From NCBI RefSeq assembly GCF_019049625.1, contig NZ_JAFMOY010000108.1, positions 1 through 60,376 on the forward strand: a stretch of DNA of 60,376 bases, read 5' to 3'. This stretch comes from Rahnella ecdela. Its GTDB lineage: Bacteria; Pseudomonadota; Gammaproteobacteria; Enterobacterales; Enterobacteriaceae. How positions within the stretch are numbered: position 1 is the stretch's first letter; every line of letters begins with the position of its first letter. Positions 1 to 8,700 of this stretch are shown here, piece after piece. The notes below the pieces were generated by a model. It was not told the origin of the DNA and did no database searches. It worked only from the letters and a program-made list of their open reading frames with translations. Position numbers and translations under genes: made by a program.

Positions 1-118
1 TCACAGCCAGCTAAGACTAAACAGTGTTGCCAGGCAGCTCAACGAGAGGCCAAGAAAAACGCTAGACTATGAATCACCCGCAGAGCGTTTTAACCAATGT
101 GTTGCATCCATCGGTTGA
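1..118 (+). mobile_element. 3' end of an IS30-family transposase (partial)
   Basis: The frame starting at base 2 is open to a TGA at 116-118 and gives 38 residues, including [20 protein letters not shown]. This is the typical C-terminus of IS30-type DDE transposases (the RPRKTL and PAERF motifs). The rest of the element lies outside the window, so its completeness and left end cannot be judged. It ends about 50 bases from the end of efeB. The exact IS boundary and terminal repeat cannot be set from this fragment. Confidence 0.8.
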
Positions 119-168
119 ACTCACAGCACATACCAGACATTTGCCGCTATAAACGAATATCTTCAAGG

Positions 169-1443
169 CTAGGCCTCAAACATTTCCGCCCCGAGATAAG
201 ACCCTTCTTTTGGTGCCGGTGGCACGAAGAAGATCCCTGAACCGATGTGGGAGATGTATTCGTTAAGCGCGTCGGATGCGCCGAGTTTGGTCTGCAAGGC
301 TTCGAACTGCGCCGGGTCTTTTTGGTAGCTGATAAACAACAGTCCGGCGTCAAGTTGCGCCATGTTATTCAGCCCGTCGGTGTAGTTATATGAACGACGC
401 AGGATTTTAACCCCGCCGTTGTTCTCGTGCGCTGCCAGGCTGATATGCGCCGTCGCCGGAATAACCAGATTGCCATCGGCATCTTTTTGGGTGAACTGCG
501 GAGTATCAAACTCTTTGGTACCGGTCAGCGGCGCACCGGAAACCTTATGCCGTCCGAACACATTGTTCTGATCACTGACCCGGTCAGTATCCCAGCTTTC
601 GATGTGAATTTTGATTTTCCGCACCACCTGATAACTGCCCTGCTGCTGCCACGCCGGACCGCCATCTTTGATCCAGACATATTTGTCAAAATCCGCTTTC
701 TCGGTGATGTTGCGTGTACCGTCTTTAAAGCCGAACAGGTTACGCGGCGTGGACTGCCCTTTACCGGCAGACGCGCGGCCAAAGCCCATCACCGTCCACC
801 GGGTTGCTGCTGCGCCGGTGCTTTTGGCGATACGCGCTAAATCGCGGATGGCGTGATACGCCACCTGTGGATCGTCAGCACAAGCCTGCAAAGAGAGATC
901 GCCGCCGGTCAGTTCCGGCTGCATATCGTCACTCGGCAGTTGCATCAGTTCGCGCATCAGTTGCGGTTTTTGTTTTGCCAGTCCGAAGGCGTCAGTGAAA
1001 ACGCGCGGCCCCAGTCCGACAGTAACGGTCAGTGACGCCGGACCGAGATCCATCGCCTCGCCTGTATCCATACCCACGCCGCTGTCGCGCGCCGGTTCCA
1101 CCTGACCGATAATTCCGCCTTTCATTAACTGCGCAATTGCCGATGACCAGCGCGCCAGCAACACCTGTAAATCCTGACGGCTGGTGGTGGTCAGATCAAA
1201 GGTCATGTACATGATATGCCGCTGTGGCGGCGTGGTGACGCCCACCTGACCGCCGTTACCGTAGAACGGATACTGGTGCGACAGGTCGATTCGGTCTTCC
1301 GGGTCATGTGCCGCCACCGCCTGACCGTGCGCATGAGCAACCGTCGGGATCGCCAGTGCGCTGGCACCGGCTACCGCACCCTTGAGTAAATCACGGCGGG
1401 AAAACTTACCGGCCTCCCTGGCCGGTTCGCGTTGTTCACTCAT
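169..1443 (-). CDS. efeB: EfeB, Tat-exported Dyp-type heme peroxidase of the iron uptake system
   Basis: The product is a 424-residue DyP-type peroxidase. It carries a twin-arginine signal (SRRDLLKG, arginines at 16-17) followed by a hydrophobic stretch ending near AHA, so it should be exported folded to the periplasm. The family GxxDG motif is present as GFKDG in the middle of the protein, and a heme-ligand-type histidine lies in the C-terminal half. In the family EfeB works with EfeO and EfeU in acid-favoured ferrous iron uptake; a role in taking iron from heme has also been proposed. It is the last gene of efeU-efeO-efeB. Its ATG lies 3 bases after the efeO stop, with GGGAG as a ribosome binding site inside the end of efeO. 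Confidence 0.96.
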   Translation of the reverse strand: MSEQREPAREAGKFSRRDLLKGAVAGASALAIPTVAHAHGQAVAAHDPEDRIDLSHQYPFYGNGGQVGVTTPPQRHIMYMTFDLTTTSRQDLQVLLARWSSAIAQLMKGGIIGQVEPARDSGVGMDTGEAMDLGPASLTVTVGLGPRVFTDAFGLAKQKPQLMRELMQLPSDDMQPELTGGDLSLQACADDPQVAYHAIRDLARIAKSTGAAATRWTVMGFGRASAGKGQSTPRNLFGFKDGTRNITEKADFDKYVWIKDGGPAWQQQGSYQVVRKIKIHIESWDTDRVSDQNNVFGRHKVSGAPLTGTKEFDTPQFTQKDADGNLVIPATAHISLAAHENNGGVKILRRSYNYTDGLNNMAQLDAGLLFISYQKDPAQFEALQTKLGASDALNEYISHIGSGIFFVPPAPKEGSYLGAEMFEA

Positions 1444-1446
1444 TTA

Positions 1447-2670
1447 TCAGGCTCCCTTATTTGCCGCCACTTTCTCACCGATTTTAGACAGAGGTTCCTG
1501 TAACGCCTGAATAGAACGGCTCAGCTTCGCAGCATCAGAGGCTTTGAGTTCAGCGGTGTAATATTTGTATCCGCCGGGAACGCTGGTATCACGGTAGGTT
1601 TCCAGCAGCGTATGGACAGCAGCGAATTGCGCGGCGACCTGCTTAGTGAGCGCCGGATCGATTTTTTCCAGACCCGGTTGCAGGAAGGCGAACGCCTGTT
1701 GTGCGCCTTCGACGTTACCAGCGAAATCCACCAGGTCAAAGTGGCTGAACGCTTCTTCTTCGCCGTTGATTTTGGTGTTCTGCACTTCTTCCAGCAGGTC
1801 TGCGGCACCGTTCGCCAGATCTTCCGGTTTGTACGTCAGGGCTTTGGTCAGCGTATCCAGCTGTGCGACGTTTTTCTGCAATTCAGCCGCCAGCTGTTTG
1901 GTTTCAGGGGTGATTTTACCCTGACCAAACAGGTCACGCTCGATGGCGTGGAAGCCATGCCAGCCCGCTTTCGGATCCAGATTCGAGGCACGCATGTCAA
2001 TCAGGTAATCGAGGTTGCCGGAATTATCGGTGGCCTTGAAGCCCGGCAGCACAAAACCATCAACGTCAGATTCGATACGCTCGTAGAAAGGACGCGCTTT
2101 GGCGTAATCGGCTTTGGCCGTGGCCAGGTCACCGGCATCGATATCCGCTTTCAGGCGGTTAACCGCCACGACCATCGCGTCCACTACGCCATTGACGTAG
2201 GTGGCGTAATCTTTGGTGCCCTGCGCCAGAATAGTTGCGGTGCTGCCCGCCGGTTGCGCGGCGCTTTTACCGGTCACAGTAAAGTCTGTCATCTCATGTT
2301 CTGCGCCCGGACAGAAAATCTGGTATTTACCCCCATCCAGCGTCAGGGTGAATTTGACCGCAGGAAGCCCCGGAGCCAGGTTCTCTTTTTCGCCCAGAAT
2401 ACGGTTGTTGCTCAGCAGTTCCAGCTCGGTAATTGCCGTCGCGGTTTTATTGACCACGTTAAACGTCACCGGACCGGCTTTTGCCGAATTATGATCCACC
2501 ACACAGGTGCCGCCCTTGTCGCCGGTCATGGTGATATTCACCTGTGAAACGCCATTCGTCACCGGCGCCTGAGCGGCAGCGGCTGGCGCATCCAGCGAAA
2601 ACATCAGCAATGCTGTCAGGCCCGCGGCAGTCATCAGCGATTCTTTTTTCTTAAAATTCTTCTTACGCAT
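1447..2670 (-). CDS. efeO: EfeO, periplasmic cupredoxin/M75 iron-binding protein
   Basis: This 407-residue protein starts with a Sec signal peptide (KKNFKKKESLMTAAGLTALL, cleavage likely after the alanine-rich stretch near residue 33). A cupredoxin-like domain follows (about 40-135), then an imelysin/M75 domain with the family HxxE metal motif as HAIE. It is thought to bind or oxidise ferrous iron in the periplasm and deliver it to EfeU. It sits 7 bases after efeU and 3 bases before efeB, so the three genes are co-transcribed. Length and domain order match full-length EfeO. Confidence 0.96.
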   Translation of the reverse strand: MRKKNFKKKESLMTAAGLTALLMFSLDAPAAAAQAPVTNGVSQVNITMTGDKGGTCVVDHNSAKAGPVTFNVVNKTATAITELELLSNNRILGEKENLAPGLPAVKFTLTLDGGKYQIFCPGAEHEMTDFTVTGKSAAQPAGSTATILAQGTKDYATYVNGVVDAMVVAVNRLKADIDAGDLATAKADYAKARPFYERIESDVDGFVLPGFKATDNSGNLDYLIDMRASNLDPKAGWHGFHAIERDLFGQGKITPETKQLAAELQKNVAQLDTLTKALTYKPEDLANGAADLLEEVQNTKINGEEEAFSHFDLVDFAGNVEGAQQAFAFLQPGLEKIDPALTKQVAAQFAAVHTLLETYRDTSVPGGYKYYTAELKASDAAKLSRSIQALQEPLSKIGEKVAANKGA

Positions 2671-2677
2671 GAATTAC

Positions 2678-4306
2678 TTATCCTTTATTTTTTGGCAAAT
2701 TGGTGTGTGGTTGAGAACCGAAAGACAGGTCATATTCCCTGCTGACAGATGACCGTTCGTGACGGAATTGCAGTAAAACCCGCAGTGCAGATACAGCAAA
2801 AATCAGGGCCAGTGCCGCCAGCAAAGCAGGCAGCATGTAAGCCCAGAAACGATAAGTGTCCTGATAAGTTTGTCTCTGTTGCAGAACGTCAGAAACGTGC
2901 TGCTGATACGCGCTGCTCAGTTGCCAGTTGCAGGCAGAAACATCGTCAGCAGGCGTGCGTACCGTCACCGTGCGCGGCGATTGCAGGCCGCTGCCAGAAA
3001 GTGTAATGACCTCTTCGGCCTGTCCGCTGGCATCAAGTAAAGCGTCCCCGGCAGCAGAAGCCTGAACGTTGCAATGCACCGTCCACTGCGCCTGATACGG
3101 CCCCGGATGCATCGCCGGGTTCAGGCCGATAGGAATACGATTCCCGTAAAGCGCCACCACCTGATCCAGCGTCACTTCGTCCGGCGCACCATAGGGGGTC
3201 ACGGATTTTTTGATATTCCATTCGCGTATTGGCAAACCCGCGCGTTCACCGGGGATAGCGGCATCGGGCGCAAGCGCTATCTGCGTTATCTTGCCCGTGG
3301 CGGATTGCACACTGAGCTGATAGCCGTTACCGGCAGTGACGAGAAGTTGCACCTGACCGGCAGGCGTTTGCTCCGCGCTGCTCACCAGCGGCGCGCTGCC
3401 CGGCAGTTGCAGGGTAAACGGGGGATAAAACAGGAAAAGCGCCAGCGCGGCGAGTGCCATCACACCGGCGAAAGCCAGCGACAGACGCGCCGCTTTTACG
3501 GGTGCCGGACGGCGGTGCGCAGGCCAGTAAACCATCACCGAAACAATGCCGATATACAGCAGCCACGCCACGGTCTGGATCTGATTAGGATCAGGCGGAA
3601 TACCCAGCACGCCGGTGATCAGCGCTGAACGGATGGTGCCCGGCGGAACCAGCCAGGAGAGATCGGCAATACGCTGCTGGCCGATATTCAGCCAGCCGGC
3701 TTCGTGTGCGGTTTGCAGTGAAGTGATGATGAGTCCGCCTGCCACGAGGATCAGGAAAAGACCGGTAAAGCGGAAAAAGCGCGACAGATTAATGCGGATG
3801 CCGCCAAAATAAATACCGCAGCCGATGATCACCGCCACCACAAGGCCGATGACTGCGCCGACCGCAGCCCACATCGCGGACTGCGCCACGGAGAACGTCG
3901 CCAGCAGGAATACGCTGGTTTCAAAGCCTTCTTTCAGCACCGCCAGAAACGCCATGCTGGCCAGCGCCCAGGCACTGGACTGGCTGATAGCTTCGGCGGC
4001 GTCGCTTTCCAGCTCCTTTTTCATGTTATGCGCGTGGGTGTTCATCCACATGATCATGCCGGTCACGAAGAACACCGCGACCGCGCCTATCACCGACTCC
4101 ATCCCTTCCTGACTGGCCTGCGGCAAAGCACGCTCTGTCATCTCCAGCGCAATACCGACAATCACTGAGAGCACCAGCGCCAGCACGACGCCGACCCACA
4201 TCGCAAAAAGACTTTTGCCGTTTTTACGTAAAAAGGCCGCAATAATGCCGACGATCAGCGCGGCTTCCAGGCCCTCACGCAGACCAATAATAAAGGTGGC
4301 TAACAA
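2678..4306 (-). CDS. efeU: EfeU, FTR1-family iron permease with an extra C-terminal periplasmic domain
   Basis: This is an inner-membrane iron permease. The two FTR1 iron motifs are REGLE near the N-terminus and KEGFE in the fourth helix (Lys replaces the usual Arg). The open frame reaches 4324 without an ATG. I chose the TTG at 4306-4304 because GGAG lies 6 bases upstream and the protein then begins MLATFIIGLREGLEA, the usual FTR1 start; the TTG at 4324 is the alternative. E. coli EfeU is about 276 residues, but this one is about 542. After the seven-helix core comes a soluble, probably periplasmic region of about 200 residues with two cysteines, then a last helix (AYMLPALLAALALIFAV). It is the first gene of the operon and follows a Fur-like site. 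Confidence 0.93.
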   Translation of the reverse strand: MLATFIIGLREGLEAALIVGIIAAFLRKNGKSLFAMWVGVVLALVLSVIVGIALEMTERALPQASQEGMESVIGAVAVFFVTGMIMWMNTHAHNMKKELESDAAEAISQSSAWALASMAFLAVLKEGFETSVFLLATFSVAQSAMWAAVGAVIGLVVAVIIGCGIYFGGIRINLSRFFRFTGLFLILVAGGLIITSLQTAHEAGWLNIGQQRIADLSWLVPPGTIRSALITGVLGIPPDPNQIQTVAWLLYIGIVSVMVYWPAHRRPAPVKAARLSLAFAGVMALAALALFLFYPPFTLQLPGSAPLVSSAEQTPAGQVQLLVTAGNGYQLSVQSATGKITQIALAPDAAIPGERAGLPIREWNIKKSVTPYGAPDEVTLDQVVALYGNRIPIGLNPAMHPGPYQAQWTVHCNVQASAAGDALLDASGQAEEVITLSGSGLQSPRTVTVRTPADDVSACNWQLSSAYQQHVSDVLQQRQTYQDTYRFWAYMLPALLAALALIFAVSALRVLLQFRHERSSVSREYDLSFGSQPHTNLPKNKG

Positions 4307-4329
4307 AGGTGACTCCAGCAACAAGAAGC

Positions 4330-4360
4330 ATTATCAAATCATTAATGATAATTGATATCA
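4330..4360 (-). promoter_or_regulatory. Fur-box-like operator upstream of efeU
   Basis: Bases 4330-4360 form an AT-rich, partly palindromic block with ATTATC and GATAAT arms around a TCATTAATGA centre, matching the GATAATGATAATCATTATC type of Fur site. It lies 24 bases before the preferred efeU start, as expected for Fur repression of an iron uptake operon. The promoter hexamers were not resolved. Confidence 0.7.
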
Positions 4361-4549
4361 GTTAGCCGAATCACAGGGAAGGAATGGAGTATGAGGAATT
4401 GCAACAGATTGCGTGAGAAATGACATTTTGTAGTAAAGAGTGCGTTTTTTGTAACCAGTTGAAAATTTCTGCAATTCCGGCCACTTCCTTGTGGCCTGCC
4501 CTTTTTAAACGCCCGGGTTCATTGCAACGTGGCAGCGCCCTTACCGTGA

Positions 4550-5119
4550 TCATTGCTTAGACTTCAGCCAGATAACTCCCAGCACGGCCAGCAGGATGAA
4601 AACCCCGAGGGAGGCATAGGCAAGCCAGTCGTTCACCTGTGAAAGGATATCGCCGGACATCCAGCCCACTCCCAGCAGAACCCCGGTTTTGGGAATGGCC
4701 GCCACAATGTTATAGAACAGGAACGGCGCCAGCGGCATGCGCGACATACCTGCAGCGGTCAGTACCAGTGCGCCTGCGGAATGCGTCAGTTTACCCAGCA
4801 CCAACATGCGCCCGCCTTTCTGGTCAAAACTGCGCACCACTTTTTCCAGCCGTTCCTGCGTCAGCCCGAGGCGCGTCAGCCAGCCGGGCGGCGTTCCGTC
4901 CGGCCTGATAACCCATCGCCCCAGTGAGTAAAACAGCAAATCTCCGAACACTTCCACGGCCATCACCACAGCAAAAATCCCCGTTAAGCTTAAATAACCG
5001 AGACGCGCAAAATAACCGGCAATCACCGTCACTACCGGCCCTTCCAGGATGGCCAGCGGCGTCATGATCAGTAACCCGTGCGCTCTGATGAGTGCATCCA
5101 GTGAATCGAGTGAAAACAT
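4550..5119 (-). CDS. DedA/VTT-family membrane protein
   Basis: This is a polytopic inner-membrane protein of 189 residues with the DedA/SNARE-associated (VTT) pattern: an early helix with ILEGPVVTVIAGYFAR, a helix with the acidic EVFGD, and a later K-T-GALVLTAAGMSRM stretch. DedA proteins are linked to lipid carrier flipping and membrane potential; the substrate of this one is unknown. The frame opens at 5137, but GAGGAA sits 3 bases before the ATG at 5119, so I start there (MFSLDSL). The gene is monocistronic, about 240 bases upstream of efeU and in the same direction. Confidence 0.85.
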   Translation of the reverse strand: MFSLDSLDALIRAHGLLIMTPLAILEGPVVTVIAGYFARLGYLSLTGIFAVVMAVEVFGDLLFYSLGRWVIRPDGTPPGWLTRLGLTQERLEKVVRSFDQKGGRMLVLGKLTHSAGALVLTAAGMSRMPLAPFLFYNIVAAIPKTGVLLGVGWMSGDILSQVNDWLAYASLGVFILLAVLGVIWLKSKQ

Positions 5120-5332
5120 ACTTTCCTCAGGCAGCATAAAAAGCTTAAAAGCGCACTTTGCGCTAAATATTTTGTTTCAGACTTGAAATTATTCACTTCC
5201 TTGTCTATTACTTAACGTGAGTGATAAATCGTTGTTTTACCGCAGGGTTTGTCGCCAACAGGGTAATTATAAATTCGCTTATGGCAAGCAAAGTTTCTTC
5301 CCTTTACGGGCATTCTGACATTTGAGGCATAC

Positions 5333-5611
5333 ATGAAAAAAATTAGCGTAGTAGTGGCAGTAGCTCTGACCGGCCTGATCTCTTTTAGTGCTTTTTCCGC
5401 TCAGATGATGAAAAAATCTGAGTTTAAAAAAGTGGAATCTCAGTACACCAAACTCGGCTCTGTGAGCACCTCGAATAAAACGTCTCAGTCTGGCGCTATC
5501 GAAGATCTTTCCAAGCAGGCTGATAAGAAAGGCGGCGACGTCTTCGTATTAACCTCAGGCAACACCAATAACAAAATCCACGGCACTGCTGACGTCTATA
5601 AGAAAAAATGA
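5333..5611 (+). CDS. Small secreted DUF1471 (YdgH/BhsA/McbA-like) protein
   Basis: This 92-residue precursor has a clear Sec signal peptide ([20 protein letters not shown], cleavage near FSA/QMM). A mature domain of about 70 residues carries the DUF1471 features K-G-D-V and a C-terminal I-G-TADVYKK strand. Family members are periplasmic or outer-membrane stress proteins that affect biofilm and stress tolerance; the exact role here is unknown. GAGG precedes the ATG. A strong terminator follows, and the next gene (the autotransporter) converges on it. Confidence 0.9.
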   Translation: MKKISVVVAVALTGLISFSAFSAQMMKKSEFKKVESQYTKLGSVSTSNKTSQSGAIEDLSKQADKKGGDVFVLTSGNTNNKIHGTADVYKKK

Positions 5612-5659
5612 GTAAGAAAAAATAAGTCTGCCGCTGCGCAGTAACTTTAAGCATTAAAC

Positions 5660-5690
5660 AAAAAGCCCGTTTTGATACGGGCTTTTTGTT
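5660..5690 (+). terminator. Intrinsic terminator after the DUF1471 gene
   Basis: A perfect 11-bp stem, AAAAAGCCCGT (5660-5670) with ACGGGCTTTTT (5677-5687), encloses a 6-base loop and ends in a T-run. The A-run on the left arm makes it usable for the converging autotransporter gene as well. Confidence 0.9.
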
Positions 5691-5748
5691 GGGCTTTTTT
5701 TCGTCCCCTCAACGCAATATAAAATCAAAGGGCATCCTTGCCCTGCCA

Positions 5749-8700
5749 TCAGAAGCGGATTTTTATCCCGACCGTGCCGCTCACGTCATTGGAAATTTGA
5801 CTTTTCGAGCCGCCGTTCTGGTAGCTTTTACCCACTTCGGTATACGCCTGCACTTCACTGGTCGCCGCCCACGTTGCACCGAGCGCCACTTCCGTACTGC
5901 TGTAACGCTGATCGGACGTCAGTGACGTTTCACCGGCGTTGTTGCTGGTATTCACGTAGGTGGTGGTGTCGCTGCCGTCTGACAATACCTGCCACAAGTT
6001 AACCCGCACATACGGCTTCACTGTGCCGTGTTCGGTGTCGTATTGCGTTGTCAGACGCACGCCGAGACGGCCAATTACCGCATCGTCCGCACTGACTGAG
6101 GCACGGGTTTTGGCATCGCCCGGAATAATCACGCTGTCGAAATCACTGTGCTGCCAGATAAGCTGCGCCTGCGGTTCCAGCGCCCAGCTGCTGTCGCCCA
6201 ACTGATACGGTTTACCCACTTCGACCGATGCTATATAGGTATTGCCGTCGGGACTCAGCGAATCGTGACTGCCCGGCATGGTGAGATCAATGCTGTGATT
6301 GCCGTACTGGAACACGTTATCGACGTAGAAACCGTTGTCCGCCGTCCAGGTGGCGTACCCGCCCAGATAGAACGCAGTATCCGAAGTGTAACCCGCCGGA
6401 CCATAACCGCCGGAATTCGCGCCCTGATAGTTGGTATCGATATCCAGCACCGTGGTGTAAACCCCTGCCCGCCAGCTCTGATCCTGATACAAATCGACAC
6501 CAGCCTGCATACCGTTCATCCGCGAATCCGATTGGGTAGACGTCGCATCGTTAAGACTCTGATGGGTGGACTGCGCGATATAACGCGCCCAGAAACGTCC
6601 CTCCTGATCTTCCGGCGTGTTGGCGTTATACGGTTTTTCATCACCGACGCGCTGATGAAGTGTGCCAAGCACCGCGAGGTCTGCCTGACGGGCCATACTT
6701 GCCAGACCGTCAAACACCGGCACTTCAGGACGATAACTCGCCCGCAGGAACCAGTCTTCGCCCGCGCCCTGTGCGTTGGCGGCAAACAGACGGTACTGGA
6801 ATGCGCCCGCATCGAGATGATCGGCACCCAGCGTGAAGGCGTCTTTGGTGGTCTGCGCGGTGGTGGTCGCGCCGTTCAGCGCTTCAACCACGGTAATACC
6901 GTCACCGGTGGTCTGCTCCCCGAGCTGGCTGACGTCGATATCCAGACGCGTCACGCCGGTCGCCGACCCGCCGTTGATCACCAGACGGTCAGCCACACCC
7001 GGACTGTGCTGCTGCGCGGCAATATTCAGCACACCGTTCATGCCGACATAATTGCCGTTAACGGTGAGCGTAGATCCCACATCGCCGCCACGCAGGTTAA
7101 TGGTGCCCTGGTTAATGACAGAACCGACCGTCTGGCTGGTGCCGCCGGTATCGAGCAACGCACCGGCGCTGACAATATGATCCGATTTGGCGCTCAGAGT
7201 GTTGGTGCCGTTCGCCAGCAAGGTGCCGCTTTGCACCAGCGTAATACCGGAATAGCTATTGCTGCCGCCCAGCACCGTGGTGCCGGATCCCTGCTGCCAG
7301 ACCTGACCGGTGCCAGAAATGCTGCCCGGCAACGTCAGCAGATTAGAACGATTAATCTGTAAAATGGCGTTATCGACAATATCGCCGACGATACTGCCCT
7401 GTTCGCCACCGTTACCTAACTGAAGGTTCCCCCCGCTGATGGTGGTCACACCGGTATAAGTGTTGTCGCTGTTCAGCGATAAGGTGCCGCTGCCGGTTTT
7501 AGTCAGCGCGCCGTCGCCGTTGAGAACACCGTTCATCGCCACATTATTGCCGTTGGTGTCCACCGTGCCGCCTCCGCTTTGCAGGTTCACTGCGCGGCGG
7601 GTATCAAACGCGTTGCCGTAACGCAGTGTACCGCCGTTAAAGCCCAGTCCGGTGCCGGACTGTCCAAGGTTATTGTCGGCAGAAACCTGTAACGTACCGG
7701 CGTTGATTTGCGTGCCGCCGCTGTAAGTGTTCGCGCCGTTAAGGACTAAGGTACCGGCATCGGTTTTGTCGATACCGCCGCTGCCCGCGATTTGCGAATT
7801 GATAGTCGCCACATACTTAGCGCCTTCCGCGGTGCCGTCGCCGACGCGGATTTGCGTGTCCGCAGTGCTGGTAGTGATCACGCCATCGTTAATCACATAG
7901 CCGTCGGTGGCAAACTGTGCGCCGCTGATCGTCACTGCACCAAGGCTGTTATCCACCGTGACATTGCCTTTCTCGCCGCCAAAGACTGCGAACGAGTTAT
8001 CGCTAAACGGCGCGTTGAAACGCCCGTCCGGATTGGTGACATCTGTTGACCAGTTGTCATTGCCGGAACTGTTCTGCCAGGTTCCGTCGCCGCCGTTGAT
8101 CTGACTGTCGTTTTTGTTGGCGCTGTCCGCACCGTCCCAGAACCGCAGGATAACGCCGGTGCGGTTCACCAGATTGACCTGATTCGCCAACGACGTCTGT
8201 ACATACATGTCATCTGCCGCCGCCGGAGCCGTACCTATATCCAGCGTATTGTTGGTCAGCGCACCGGTGTAATTGATGACGCGATAAATACCGACATCAA
8301 ACGTCCCGCCCGGCGTCTGGGTGATATTCAGTTTGCCGTTCAGATTCAGGTCACCGTTGACGTTTATCAGGTCATTGAGACTGCCGCCTGCGGTAAAGGC
8401 CTGCCCGAACTGGAAATCAAGTTGCGAGTCCTGATTCAGCGTCAGCCCGCCCGTGGTCAGCACGCCGACACTGTTGAGATCAGCCCCCGCCGCCAGATGG
8501 CCGTTATCTGCCACGGTGACATTGCCGCCCAGCGTGCCGTTACCGCCCAATGTGGCACCTGATGCCACGCTGACTGCGCCGGTCGCGGCCTGCTGATTGC
8601 CATTGACCAGCAGAACACCCTGCTGCACACCGGTCGCACCGGTGTAATTGTTGTCGCCGGTCAGCGTCAGAGTACCGGTGCCGGTTTTGGCAAGGCTGCC

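Noticed and set aside
4371-4553. 60-residue frame on the minus strand between efeU and the DedA gene
   Set aside because: No ribosome binding site, composition unlike a protein, and it covers the efeU upstream region.
6148-7362. Long plus-strand frame (404 codons) opposite the autotransporter
   Set aside because: It is a shadow of the GC-rich repeated autotransporter codons; His/Arg/Gln-rich with no domain. Other opposite-strand frames in 6-15 kb were rejected for the same reason.
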